Shown: positions 46,998 to 56,098, counted from the stretch's first letter. The stretch is 64,000 nt of DNA from Bradyrhizobium algeriense (GCF_003062295.1 NZ_PYCN01000001.1:330001-394000); one strand, 5' to 3'. Program-made: numbers and translations. The notes: generated from the letters alone by a model not told the origin.

Positions 46998-48233
46998 ATG
47001 AGCAAGTCCTCCGGATTTTCCTACGGCTGGGTCGTCGTCGCTGTGGGCGCGCTGATGACATGCGTCGCGTTCGGGTCGATGCTGTCGCTGGCGGTGTTCC
47101 TGCAGCCGATTTCGGAAGCCATGGGCTGGTCGCGCAGCGGCGTCTCGGCGGCGGCGACGATCGATTTCCTTTGCATGGGGGTGGCGGCGTTCTTCTGGGG
47201 CGCCTTGTCCGACCGGTTTGGTACCCGCACCGTCGTGCTATCAGGCACGCTGTTGCTGGGAGCCGGCTTGATCGCGGCGAGCCAGGCCACCACGCTCTGG
47301 CAATTTCAGTTGGCGTTCGGCGTCCTGATCGGGATTGCCGCCGGCAGTTTCTACGCGCCGATGATGGCAGCCGCGAGCGCCTGGATCGAGGATCACCGCA
47401 GCCTCGCGGTTGCGCTGGTGTCGGCCGGCATGGGCGTGGCGCCGCTGACGGTTGCGCCGTTCGCGAGCTGGCTGATCACCACCTACGACTGGCGCACGGC
47501 GATGCTGGTGATCGGCATCGTGGCACTGGCGCTGCTGATTCCGGCTTCGCTGCTGGTGCGCCCGGCGCCGCAGGCCGCGGCGTCTGCAACAGCAGGCGTG
47601 GACGGCGCGCCCGACGTGCCGTGGACGGCCGCCCAGGCATTCAAAACCCCGCAATTCATCACGCTCGCGCTCGCGCATTTCGCCTGCTGCGCGGCACATT
47701 CCGGGCCGATCTTCCACATGGTGAGCTACGCCATGGTCTGCGGCATCGCGCCGCTAACCGCCGTCACCGTCTATAGTCTTGCCGGGTTCTCCGGTCTTGG
47801 CGGACGTCTGCTGCTCGGCGCGCTGGCCGATCGCATCGGCGCCAAGCACGTATTGGTCGGCGGCCTGTTCGTGCAGGCCTTGTCGGTCGCGAGCTATCTC
47901 GCCGTCGGCCAGCTCGGCGAATTCTATGCGCTGTCGGTGGTGTTCGGCCTCGCCTATGGCGGCGTGATGCCGCTCTACGCGGTTCTGGTGCGCGAATATT
48001 TCGGCGCGCGGATCATGGGCACAGTGTTCGGCGCCGTCTCCGCCTTTGCGAGCCTTGGCATGGCGCTGGGGCCGTTGGCCGGCGGATGGGTGTTCGACAC
48101 CTTCCACGCCTATAACTGGCTTTATGTCGGCTCTTTTGCGATCGGAATAGCGGCGGCCGCGGTGGCGCTCAGCTTCCCGTCGACAAAGCGGCCATCGCAG
48201 CCGTCGCTGGATCTCGGCCGCGCAGCGGCGTGA
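46998..48233 (+). CDS. MFS transporter, monocarboxylate-type
   Basis: A 411-residue major facilitator with 12 predicted helices. The loop 2-3 signature is GALSDRFGTRTVV and the symmetrical one is GALADRIGAKHVL. The opening SYGWVVVAVGALMTCVAFGS and FLQPISEAMGWSRSGVSAA match the oxalate/formate and monocarboxylate carrier group. Substrate is probably an organic acid. ATG 46998 follows GAAGGAAAC. The next gene, an acyl-CoA-dehydrogenase-like flavoprotein, begins 100 bases later in the same direction, suggesting uptake and first oxidation of one compound. Confidence 0.92.
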   Translation: MSKSSGFSYGWVVVAVGALMTCVAFGSMLSLAVFLQPISEAMGWSRSGVSAAATIDFLCMGVAAFFWGALSDRFGTRTVVLSGTLLLGAGLIAASQATTLWQFQLAFGVLIGIAAGSFYAPMMAAASAWIEDHRSLAVALVSAGMGVAPLTVAPFASWLITTYDWRTAMLVIGIVALALLIPASLLVRPAPQAAASATAGVDGAPDVPWTAAQAFKTPQFITLALAHFACCAAHSGPIFHMVSYAMVCGIAPLTAVTVYSLAGFSGLGGRLLLGALADRIGAKHVLVGGLFVQALSVASYLAVGQLGEFYALSVVFGLAYGGVMPLYAVLVREYFGARIMGTVFGAVSAFASLGMALGPLAGGWVFDTFHAYNWLYVGSFAIGIAAAAVALSFPSTKRPSQPSLDLGRAAA

Positions 48234-48333
48234 GGAGGAAGCCGGTAGACTCCCAGTCCACGCCGCCTTGATCGGCGGCGGCGGATGGGCCACCATCACT
48301 GTTGCTCCGAAGAACAAGAAAACGCGAGGAAGC

Positions 48334-49506
48334 ATGAACAAGCCTCCCGGCATCGACCTGGTCGAACGCGCGCGGGCACTCGCGCCGCTGATCGCTCGCG
48401 ACGCCGACGAAATCGAGCGGACGCGGCGGCTGACATCAGCGGTGACACAGGCGCTGACCGAGAACGGGCTTTACCGCGCGCTGCTGCCGAAGAGTTTTGG
48501 CGGCATCGAGGCTTCGCTGGAAGCGTTCATGCAGATGCAGGAGGAGATCGCCAAGGCCGATGCCTCAACCGCGTGGTGCCTTGGCCAGTGCAGCGTCTGC
48601 GCCATGACTGCCGCCTATCTCGATCCCGATGCGGCCAACGAGATCTTCAATGTCGCGCCCGGCATTCTCGCCTGGGGCGCGATCAACCATGAAGTGCAGG
48701 CGGTTCCGGGCGGCTACAAGGCGAGCGCGCGTTGGGATTTTGCCTCCGGATCGCGGCAGGCAAGCTGGCTGGGCGCCCATGTCCGCGTCGTCGAGGCCGA
48801 TGGCACGCCGCGGCGCAAGCCGGATGGTTCGCCGGAGATCCGCACCATCCTTTTTCCGGTGACCAGCGCCACGATGTACGACGTCTGGGACGTGATCGGG
48901 CTGCGCGGCACCGGCACCGATTCCTATTCGGTCGACAATCTCTTCATACCCGAAAAATTCGCCGCACTTCGCGACGAACCGCAGGCCCGGCGGGAAGACG
49001 GGCCGCTGTACAAGCTCTCCACCAACATGGTGTTCGGCATGGGCTTTGCGGCAACCTCGCTCGGCGTCGCCCGCGCCACGCTCGACGCGGCGATCGACCT
49101 TGCCCGCGCCAAGACCCCGCAGGCGCAGCAGGCGATGCGCGACAACAATGCCGTGCAGGGATTGATCGGCCGCACCGAGGCGGCCTTGCGCGCGGCGCGG
49201 GCCTATCTCTACGCGACCGCGGCCGAAGTCTGGCGGGACCTTTCGCGCGGTGAGGCCACCACCGAAGCGCATCGCATAGCCCTTCGCATCGCCACCACCT
49301 GGACCATCCATCAATCGGCCGCCGTGGTCGACACCGCCTATCACATGGCCGGCGCCACCGCCGTATTCAACGCCAACAAGTTCGAGCGCCGCTTTCGCGA
49401 CATGCATGCAATCGCGCAGCAGATCCAGGGCCGCGACGTGCATTACGAGGACGCCGGCAAGGCGATCCTGTCAGGCCATCTCGATACGCCGCCGACCATG
49501 CGATGA
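48334..49506 (+). CDS. acyl-CoA dehydrogenase-fold flavin monooxygenase, oxygenase component
   Basis: A 390-residue protein of the acyl-CoA dehydrogenase fold, nearest to the HsaA/HpaH-type reduced-flavin-dependent monooxygenases rather than true dehydrogenases: no catalytic Glu stretch was recognised and STAWCLGQCSVCAMTAAYLD, GLRGTGTDSYSVDNLFIPE and DTAYHMAGATAVFNANKFER are typical of that group. Such enzymes hydroxylate aromatic or steroid-like compounds with flavin from a separate reductase, which is not nearby. ATG 48334 follows GCGAGGAAGC. It overlaps the following DUF1801 gene by four bases. Confidence 0.85.
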   Translation: MNKPPGIDLVERARALAPLIARDADEIERTRRLTSAVTQALTENGLYRALLPKSFGGIEASLEAFMQMQEEIAKADASTAWCLGQCSVCAMTAAYLDPDAANEIFNVAPGILAWGAINHEVQAVPGGYKASARWDFASGSRQASWLGAHVRVVEADGTPRRKPDGSPEIRTILFPVTSATMYDVWDVIGLRGTGTDSYSVDNLFIPEKFAALRDEPQARREDGPLYKLSTNMVFGMGFAATSLGVARATLDAAIDLARAKTPQAQQAMRDNNAVQGLIGRTEAALRAARAYLYATAAEVWRDLSRGEATTEAHRIALRIATTWTIHQSAAVVDTAYHMAGATAVFNANKFERRFRDMHAIAQQIQGRDVHYEDAGKAILSGHLDTPPTMR

Positions 49507-49955
49507 AGAAGAGCGTCGCAAAGAAGCCCGGGGGCGGCCCGAGTCCCACGATCGAAGCCGTCTTCGAGGCCTATCCCCAACCGGTGAAATCCAAATTGCT
49601 GGCGCTGCGCCGGCTGATCTTCGACACCGCAAAGGCGACCAAGGGCGTCGGCCCCCTCCAGGAAGCGCTGAAATGGGGGCAGCCGAGCTATCTCACGGCC
49701 GAGAGCAAGAGCGGCAGCACGATCCGGATCGACCAGGTAAAGGCGGAAGCGGGCCAATACGCGGTCTATTTCCACTGCCAGACCGATCTGGTCGAGACCT
49801 TCCGCGAGCTCTATCCGGAACTGCGCTATGGCGGCAACCGCAGCATTCTGCTCGACGCCGGCGAGAAGCTGCCCGAGGCGGCGCTGCGCCACTGCGTCGC
49901 GCTGGCGCTGACGTATCACGCGAGGAAGCGGAAGGCGGCCAATAGACACGCGTAG
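49503..49955 (+). CDS. DUF1801 domain protein
   Basis: A 150-residue protein with the YdhG/DUF1801 fold: SPTIEAVFEAYPQPVKSKLL, EALKWGQPSYLTAESKSGST and AVYFHCQTDLVETFRELYPE are the family blocks. Its function is not known; some relatives are predicted iron or small-ligand binding. The ATGA overlap with the flavin monooxygenase gene suggests coupled translation. The stop TAG at 49953-49955 is four bases ahead of palindromic repeat A. Confidence 0.87.
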   Translation: MKKSVAKKPGGGPSPTIEAVFEAYPQPVKSKLLALRRLIFDTAKATKGVGPLQEALKWGQPSYLTAESKSGSTIRIDQVKAEAGQYAVYFHCQTDLVETFRELYPELRYGGNRSILLDAGEKLPEAALRHCVALALTYHARKRKAANRHA

Positions 49956-49958
49956 CCC

Positions 49959-50044
49959 GTAGCCCGGATGGAGCGAAGCGCAATCCGGGACAGTCCGTCC
50001 GGTGCGTGACGGCCCCGGATTTCGCTTCGCTCCATCCGGGCTAC
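49959..50044. repeat. Palindromic repeat family A, copy 3
   Basis: GTAGCCCGGATGGAGCGAAG at the left and CTTCGCTCCATCCGGGCTAC at the right, a perfect outer stem of 20, with inner arms GCGCAATCCGGG and CCCGGATTTCGC. It starts immediately after the DUF1801 gene and precedes the convergent GGDEF/EAL gene. Confidence 0.9.
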
Positions 50045-50080
50045 GCTTCGTCATGACGGTCGCGCAGAGTCGCGCCAGCT

Positions 50081-52312
50081 TCACGCAACCAGCGCCGCAC
50101 CTGCCGGCGAACTCCAGTTGCCTTGCGTCTTCAACATGCTCACGATCTCCGCATTCGGCCGCGCGCGGCTGAACAGAAAGCCCTGCCCCTCGTGGCATCC
50201 CTCGTTGCGCAGGCAGTTTACTTCGGCTTCGGTCTCGACGCCTTCCGCCGTGATGGTGACGCCCAGGCCCTTGCCGAGGCTGATGATCGAACGCACGATC
50301 GCCTGCGCGTCGGGGTTGGCAGCGAGGTCGCGCACGAAGGATTGGTCGATCTTGATCTTGTCGAACGGAAAGCTGCGCAGATAGCTCAGGCTTGAATAGC
50401 CGGTGCCGAAATCGTCCATCGAGATCCGAACGCCGAGCGCGCGCAGCGCATGCAGCGTCGCCAGCACCTCGCTGCTCTTTTCCAGGAGCAGCGTCTCCGT
50501 GATCTCGAGCTCCAGGCGCCTCGCCGGCAGGCCGGACTGCTTCAGCGTATCCGTTACCAGTGACAAGAGATTGCCGAGACGGAACTGCAGCGGCGACAGG
50601 TTGACCGCGACATGGACATCGTCGGGCCATTGCGCCGCATCCGTGCAGGCGCGGCGCAGCATCAAACCGCCGACGGCGTTGATCAGTCCGGTTTCCTCCG
50701 CAACGGGGATGAATTCGGCCGGCGAGATCATGCCGCGCTCGGGATGCGGCCAACGCACCAGCGCCTCGAAGCCGGTGATGCGCCCACTCGCAAGATCGAC
50801 CAGCGGCTGGTAATAGGGCCGCAGCGTATCGCCCTGGACGGCCTCGCGCAGCTCGGTTTCGATCTTGCGGCGGGACTGTGCGCGCGCGTCCATTCCGGCC
50901 TCAAAGAACGAGAATGTGCCGCGCGAATCGTTCTTGGCGCGCGACAATGCGAGGTCGGCGTTCTTCAAAAGCTTCTCGGATTCATCGCCGTCGCCGGGCG
51001 ACATCGCAATGCCGACGCTGGCGCCGACCACGACCGAATGCCCGTCCAGAAGATAGGGATCGCCGATGGCGTCCAGCAGGCGCCTCGCCAGGAACGCCGC
51101 ATCTTCAGGCCGCGTCACCCCGCTCTGGACGATTGCGAATTCGTCGGAGTTGAGCCGGGCCAGCGCATCGTCGTCGCGCAGCATCGATCGCAATCGTTTG
51201 CCGACGCCGCGCAGGAGCTTGTCGCCGATGCCGTGGCCGAGCGTATCGTTGACCGCCTTGAAATGGTCGAGGCCGAGCACGAGCACCGCCACCTGCTCGG
51301 CGTTGCGGCGTGTGCGCAGCAGGATGTCGTCCATCTGCTGACGCAGCAAATTGCGGTTCGGCAGTCCCGTCAGGCCGTCGTGCTGGGCCATGAAAGTCAG
51401 CCGCGCCTCGGCGCGCTTGCGTTCGGTGGTGTCCATCAGCGCCAGCAGGGCCGCAGGCCGATCGCCGTAAACGAGCTGGCGCGAATAGATCGCCAGATCG
51501 ATCAGCGCACCGTCGGCCCTGACGTGCTTCCAGGTTCGCGCCGCGCGCGCGTCGCCGGTCCATGGCAGTTCGGCGTCGAAGGCCTGCAGGCTGCGGATCG
51601 TCAGCTTCTCGAATTCGCCGCGGCTGTAACCGTAGTGCTGGATCGCAGCGTCGTTGACGGCGAGAATGCGTTCGTCACCCAGCGCGCAGACGATCATCGG
51701 AACCGGATTGCTGTCGAACAGCAGCCGGAACGAAGCCTCGCGCTGCTTCAATTCGGTGATATCGACGCGCAGGCCGATGATGCCGCCATCCTCGGTCAGG
51801 CGCTCTTCGATCAGGATGACGCGGCCATCGGCCAGCGTCTGCTCATGCCGCGCGCCCGGCTGGTACATCTTCTTGAGCCGCGCGGCGATCCATTCTTCCT
51901 CGCGGCCGATCGCTTCCGGGTAGTCGCCGCGCGCGACGCCGAGGCGGATCGTATCCTCCAGCCGCGCGCCCGGCTTGAACAGGTCCGAACTGCGGCGGTA
52001 CATCTCCGCATATTTCTTGTTCCAGAGAATATAGCGGCCTTCGGCATCGAGAAACACGACGCCCTGCGGCAGGATGTCGATCGCCTCGCACAAGCGCTCG
52101 TGCGATTTGCGCGCCTCGGCAAGCGCTGCGTCGACCTCGGCGCGCTTGCGCGCGATCCCGCCGGTCGCGGCGGACGGGCGACGCTCGCGTTTGGCTGATG
52201 GCTTGGGCACGGGTTTTGCCGGACGACCGCGAAAGCGGACAATCGCCGCCTGCTTGGGCTTCCCTAGAGTTCTTCGCTTCTTCGTCGACATCGCCAGGTC
52301 TACCCCGCGCAT
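50081..52312 (-). CDS. PAS-GGDEF-EAL protein, degenerate GGDEF
   Basis: A 743-residue cyclic-di-GMP signalling protein. Two PAS-like modules (about 75-180 and 190-310; LDAEGRYILWNKKYAEMYRR, VNDAAIQHYGYSRGEFEKL) precede a GGDEF domain whose signature is N388-S-D-E-F392, so it lacks the two glycines for GTP turnover. The EAL domain has E516-A-L (FEALVRWPHPE), DDFGTGYSSLSYLRSFPFDK and AEGVET, the set needed for phosphodiesterase activity. The protein is probably a phosphodiesterase, perhaps GTP-activated. The start may be ATG 52312 or ATG 52291; the first 45 residues are basic and poorly conserved. Confidence 0.92.
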   Translation of the reverse strand: MRGVDLAMSTKKRRTLGKPKQAAIVRFRGRPAKPVPKPSAKRERRPSAATGGIARKRAEVDAALAEARKSHERLCEAIDILPQGVVFLDAEGRYILWNKKYAEMYRRSSDLFKPGARLEDTIRLGVARGDYPEAIGREEEWIAARLKKMYQPGARHEQTLADGRVILIEERLTEDGGIIGLRVDITELKQREASFRLLFDSNPVPMIVCALGDERILAVNDAAIQHYGYSRGEFEKLTIRSLQAFDAELPWTGDARAARTWKHVRADGALIDLAIYSRQLVYGDRPAALLALMDTTERKRAEARLTFMAQHDGLTGLPNRNLLRQQMDDILLRTRRNAEQVAVLVLGLDHFKAVNDTLGHGIGDKLLRGVGKRLRSMLRDDDALARLNSDEFAIVQSGVTRPEDAAFLARRLLDAIGDPYLLDGHSVVVGASVGIAMSPGDGDESEKLLKNADLALSRAKNDSRGTFSFFEAGMDARAQSRRKIETELREAVQGDTLRPYYQPLVDLASGRITGFEALVRWPHPERGMISPAEFIPVAEETGLINAVGGLMLRRACTDAAQWPDDVHVAVNLSPLQFRLGNLLSLVTDTLKQSGLPARRLELEITETLLLEKSSEVLATLHALRALGVRISMDDFGTGYSSLSYLRSFPFDKIKIDQSFVRDLAANPDAQAIVRSIISLGKGLGVTITAEGVETEAEVNCLRNEGCHEGQGFLFSRARPNAEIVSMLKTQGNWSSPAGAALVA

Positions 52313-52608
52313 TACTGCGGGTGATGTTTGCAGAAAAGTGTCTGAAAAAAAGGTATCTCTTGCCGCATAAAGGGCTTATGCGCGCCCGCATTCATTGCCC
52401 GCCGGAAAGGCGGACGCACGCTCTGCGTGTATCGCTTTTGACGAAAATCGCAAGTTAACAGGGCAAAATCGTCGCGCTCGCGCGGCATGCGTGCGACGCC
52501 ATCCCCGATGCACAAGGAATGCGCGAAACGCCGTGCGTGCGCATGAGTATATGTCAACGATCGACAGGGTTATCGCGCGGTTAAGAGCGGTGGCGGCATA
52601 ACGCCCGT
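52313..52608. other. 296-base gap, upstream region of the GGDEF/EAL gene
   Basis: No gene, repeat or clear promoter was recognised. It contains a GC-poorer part (TGTCTGAAAAAAAGGTATCT at about 52338) and the self-complementary GCGCTCGCGCGG run near 52480. Short open frames in it have no codon bias. The monooxygenase gene ends at the far side. Confidence 0.5.
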
Positions 52609-53793
52609 TCAACCCAAAGCAGCCGCCGCGGCTTGCGCTTCGGGCACGACGTCGTGATCGTAAAGCCGCCTGCGAAACGCCGCATGCGCCGATATCTCGG
52701 CATCGCGAACGCCAAGATCGGCATAGGAGGAGTCGTAGCGCATGCCGTTCTCGCGCGCACCGCGCTGAACCGCCGCCACGCGCTCGCGTCGCAGCCGCTC
52801 ATACGCAAGCAGCGCCGCCGGTACGCCGGCGCGCGAGGTCAGCGCCAGAATTGTCGCCAGCGCCATGCCGTCCTCGATCGACTGGTTGGCGCCCTGGCCG
52901 AGATGCGGCAGCATCGGGTGCGCGGCGTCGCCGAGCAGCGTCAAGCGGCCACGCGTCCAACTCGGCAGCGGCTCGCGGTCGTACAGCGCCCATCGGAATG
53001 TCGTTTCAACCTGGCTCAGCAGGGTTGCGATGCGCGGGTCCCATCCCCAAAACTCGCGGCGCAGCACATCGGGATCTCCGGGCGCCGACCAGGATTCCTT
53101 CATTTCCGCATCGGCCGGCACGAAGCCGACATAGTTGATGAGTTCGCCCGATCGCACCGGAAAGCTGAGGAAATGTTTTCCCTTGCCGAGCCACATCTGC
53201 CAGCAATCGGTCGGCCAGTGCGGAATGCGCGCATGCGGCAGCACGCCGCGATAGGCGACGGACCCGTGGAAGACCGGCCGCGACGGCGGGGCGGCATAGG
53301 GCCGGAGTTCGGAGTGAATGCCATCGGCCGCGATGACGACATCGCCTTCGGCCACCGCACCGTTGGCGAATGACACACGCGCGACCTCGCCGGCCTGCTC
53401 AAAGCCCGTGCCGCGATGTCCGGTGCGCACCACGCCTGATGGCAATGCGCCCGACAGCATCTCGACGAGGTCGGCGCGATGCATGCCGAAGGTGGCGTTC
53501 CAGCCGGCAGAATCCGTCACCTGGACCGGGGCTATCGGCGCGCCGTCGTGGCGAAAATAGTGAGAACCGTGGCCGACCCTGGCGCCCCGTCGTTCCACCT
53601 GAGGTCCAAGACCCACGCGCTGCAATTGCCGCACGCTATTCGGCGTCAGAAAGACCCCTGCTCCGACCTCGCCGAGCGCGGGTGCCTGCTCATAGACGGA
53701 AACATCGAAGCCGCGGGCGATCAGCGCGTTCGCGGCGAAGAGCCCGCCAATTCCGCCTCCAATGATCACAACAGTGAGCCGCGGCTGCGTCAT
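52609..53793 (-). CDS. FAD-dependent monooxygenase, salicylate-hydroxylase-like
   Basis: A roughly 394-residue group A flavin monooxygenase. The FAD Rossmann motif is VIIGGGIGGLFAANAL near the N-terminus, DGIHS belongs to the DG motif and GDAAHPMLPHLGQGANQSIE to the GD/FAD-ribose motif. The family hydroxylates aromatic acids such as salicylate or 3-hydroxybenzoate with NAD(P)H. ATG 53793 was chosen over a TTG 12 bases upstream. The divergent Bug-type binding protein starts 119 bases away, suggesting uptake and oxidation of the same compound, though substrate is unknown. Confidence 0.9.
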   Translation of the reverse strand: MTQPRLTVVIIGGGIGGLFAANALIARGFDVSVYEQAPALGEVGAGVFLTPNSVRQLQRVGLGPQVERRGARVGHGSHYFRHDGAPIAPVQVTDSAGWNATFGMHRADLVEMLSGALPSGVVRTGHRGTGFEQAGEVARVSFANGAVAEGDVVIAADGIHSELRPYAAPPSRPVFHGSVAYRGVLPHARIPHWPTDCWQMWLGKGKHFLSFPVRSGELINYVGFVPADAEMKESWSAPGDPDVLRREFWGWDPRIATLLSQVETTFRWALYDREPLPSWTRGRLTLLGDAAHPMLPHLGQGANQSIEDGMALATILALTSRAGVPAALLAYERLRRERVAAVQRGARENGMRYDSSYADLGVRDAEISAHAAFRRRLYDHDVVPEAQAAAAALG

Positions 53794-53912
53794 CGTCCCA
53801 CGCAAAAAATGCTTCGGAAGCTTGCTCGTTCAAGCTATCCTTCCTTGCTGCAAACACCAAGCGCCGACGGCTCAGGCTGGACGGAGCAAAACGGCAGCGG
53901 GAGGAGTTTGGA

Positions 53913-54914
53913 ATGCGCGGCCTTACACCAGCTTTGCTTCCCGTCCGCCGTAAATTGACGATACTGACGCTGCTTCTGGCCTTCTCCGCACCTGGTCACA
54001 CACCGGCGCTGGCTGGTGATTACCCGGACCGTCCCGTAAAAATCGTCGTTCCGTTTCCGGCCGGAGGAACGGCCGACGCGATTCCACGGATCGTCGCCGA
54101 CTGGCTGTCACGCAAATGGAGCCAGCCCGTGGTCATCGAGAACCGCACCGGCGCCGCCGGAAACATCGGCGCCGAACAGGTCTACCATTCGGCGCCCGAC
54201 GGCTACACCCTGCTCTCGTCAGCGCCGCCGCCGCTCGTGATCAATCACAATTTGTATCCCAAGCTCGGCTACGATCCGACGAAGTTCGAGCCTGTCATCG
54301 TCATGGCCCAGGTGCCAAATGCGCTGATCGTCAATCCGGACAGCATCAAGGCATCGAGCGTGCCCGAGTTGATCGAATACCTGAAGGGCAATTCCGACAA
54401 GACCATCTGCGCCACGCAAGGCAACGGCACGACCTCGCATCTGAGCTCGGAGCTGTTTCAGCTGATGGCAAAGGTGACGTTGCGGCACATTCCGTATCGC
54501 GGTTCGGCGCCGGCGCTGCAGGGTCTCGTCGCCGGCGACGTCGACGTCATGTTCGACAATCTCGGCGTCTCACTGGCGCTGGTTCAGGCCGGCAAGCTGA
54601 AACTGCTCGCGGTGGCCTCATCCGATCGTCTGCCGGCGCTACCGAATGTGCCGACGATGGCCGAAACGCTTCCGGGTTTTGAAGCGGTCGCCTGGTACGG
54701 CATCGTGGCGCCGCCCAAGACTCCGAAAAACATCGTCGACAAGATCAATGCCGATGTGAACGAGGCGTTACGCCAGCCCGCGGTGCAGGAACAACTCAAG
54801 AAGCTGTCCGCCGTCATTTTTGGCGGCTCGGTCGACAAATCGTCCAAATACATGCGCGAGGAAGTCGACCGATGGGCGGCGGTGATCAAGTCGGCCAATA
54901 TCGAGCTGCAGTAG
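53913..54914 (+). CDS. Bug-family tripartite tricarboxylate transport binding protein
   Basis: A 333-residue periplasmic solute receptor of the TctC/Bug family. A signal peptide (LTILTLLLAFSAPGHTPALA) is followed by the family motifs DRPVKIVVPFPAGGTADAIP, PVVIENRTGAAGNIG and HIPYRGSAPALQGLVAGDVD. Bug proteins bind carboxylates or aromatic acids, usually for a TctAB permease, but orphan ones like this are abundant in Bradyrhizobium and related soil bacteria. No tctA or tctB gene is nearby. Start ATG 53913 behind GGAGG. Confidence 0.93.
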   Translation: MRGLTPALLPVRRKLTILTLLLAFSAPGHTPALAGDYPDRPVKIVVPFPAGGTADAIPRIVADWLSRKWSQPVVIENRTGAAGNIGAEQVYHSAPDGYTLLSSAPPPLVINHNLYPKLGYDPTKFEPVIVMAQVPNALIVNPDSIKASSVPELIEYLKGNSDKTICATQGNGTTSHLSSELFQLMAKVTLRHIPYRGSAPALQGLVAGDVDVMFDNLGVSLALVQAGKLKLLAVASSDRLPALPNVPTMAETLPGFEAVAWYGIVAPPKTPKNIVDKINADVNEALRQPAVQEQLKKLSAVIFGGSVDKSSKYMREEVDRWAAVIKSANIELQ

Positions 54915-54922
54915 TCGCGGCC

Positions 54923-54990
54923 TTAGTTGATCTCGATCCGCCGCGTGCCGGTTGAACGCCGCCGTGCACGTGCTAGATTATGCATGCCAT
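54923..54990 (-). pseudogene. possible remnant of a minus-strand gene end, copy 1
   Basis: Read on the minus strand the segment ends in RRSTGTRRIEIN and a TAA stop (54923-54925), without a matching upstream open frame. A similar ending, RRTGSRNTRIGIN and TAG, occurs at 56096-56168. The shared xTAGTTGATCxCGATxCGC at the DNA level suggests two relics of one gene family. The parent family was not recognised; the call is tentative. Confidence 0.3.
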
Positions 54991-55143
54991 GATGATCCGT
55001 ACCTCCCATATCGCTTCTGTCTTCTTTCCCGCGCGCTGACCGCGTTGCCCGCTCAGGCGGGCGGAAGTTTCCGACAGAAATAGCCCGGCCGCTCCTGCTT
55101 CGCGCAGGCCACGGTCGTTTGCCCAGCGATTAAGAGGATTCTC

Positions 55144-55950
55144 ATGCCTACCAGCAAACCAGCGCGCGCGCTCAGCGACGCGCAGATCGAGCAATTCATT
55201 CAAGACGGCTTCGTCCGGATCGATCGCGCCTTTCCGCGCGAGCTTGCCGAGCAGGGTCGCGCCACCCTGTGGCGCGATCTGCCCTGCGACCCCGACGACC
55301 CCGCAACCTGGACGCGGCCGGTGGTCCACCTCGGCTATTACAGCGACGACCCCTTCAGGAAAGCCGTCAACAGCCCGCTGCTTCATACGGCCTTCGACCA
55401 GTTCGTCGGAAAGGGACGCTGGTGGCCGCGAGCCGACCTCGGCACCTTCCCCGTGCGATTTCCGAGTCCGCACGATCCCGGCGACGCCGGCTGGCATGTC
55501 GATCTGAGCTTCCCCGGCGAAGACAAACCCATCGACAGCAATGATTACTCCGCATGGCGGGTCAATGTGACGTCGCGCGGACGTGCGCTGCTGATGCTGT
55601 TCCTGTTCTCCGATGTGGGGGAAGCCGACGCGCCCACCCGAATAAGGCCGGGCTCGCATCTGGACATGGCGCGCTTTCTCGAACCGGCGGGCGAGGCCGG
55701 CATGTCGCATTTCAGGCTGGACGAAATGGGAAGCGGCCGGCCCGAGATGCAGGCGACCGGCGATGCCGGCACGGTCTATCTGTGCCACCCGTTCCTCGTT
55801 CACGCCGCGCAAATGCACCGGGGATCCGCGCCGCGTTTCATGGCGCAGCCGCCGCTGCACCCGTCTCAGCCGTTCAGGCTCGATCGAGCGGACGGCGATT
55901 ATTCGCCGGTTGAGCGGGCCATCCGGCTAGCCTTGCGAGCGCGCGGATAA
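55144..55950 (+). CDS. PhyH-type non-heme iron dioxygenase
   Basis: A 268-residue 2-oxoglutarate/iron-type oxygenase of the phytanoyl-CoA dioxygenase family. The N-terminal helix ALSDAQIEQFIQDGFVRID is typical. The first metal motif is the HVD in AGWHVDLSFPG, the second histidine is probably the one in CHPFLVHAA, and the arginine for 2-oxoglutarate follows in SAPRFMAQPP. The substrate is unknown. Start ATG 55144 behind AAGAGGATTC. It stands alone; the flanking gaps hold a repeat and gene relics. Confidence 0.88.
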   Translation: MPTSKPARALSDAQIEQFIQDGFVRIDRAFPRELAEQGRATLWRDLPCDPDDPATWTRPVVHLGYYSDDPFRKAVNSPLLHTAFDQFVGKGRWWPRADLGTFPVRFPSPHDPGDAGWHVDLSFPGEDKPIDSNDYSAWRVNVTSRGRALLMLFLFSDVGEADAPTRIRPGSHLDMARFLEPAGEAGMSHFRLDEMGSGRPEMQATGDAGTVYLCHPFLVHAAQMHRGSAPRFMAQPPLHPSQPFRLDRADGDYSPVERAIRLALRARG

Positions 55951-56020
55951 CAAGAGCCGGAAATGGAAGCTGGAGCGGGGTCACCAACGAGGGGGTGTCC
56001 CCACTCTATCTCTTTGATTT

Positions 56021-56098
56021 GCGCATGATCTCCGCGCAAACGCGTTCCGCGTTTGTCGCGAGGGAAAACCGGTACCCACTTTTCCGGATCATGCTCTA
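56021..56098. repeat. Palindromic repeat family F
   Basis: GCGCATGATCTCCGCGCAAA with the inner hairpin AACGCGTTCCGCGTTTG, then GAAAACCGGTACCCACTTTT and CCGGATCATGC as the outer arm of GCATGATC. I recall this element, with its CCGGTACCCACTTTTCCGG core, as frequent in Bradyrhizobium and Rhodopseudomonas. A partial relative, AGAGCATTTTTCAGC...GGGAAACCGG, lies at about 15616-15653. Confidence 0.8.

Noticed and set aside
50612..52198. 528-residue open frame opposite the GGDEF/EAL gene
   Set aside because: Antisense shadow; the minus-strand product has clear PAS, GGDEF and EAL motifs.
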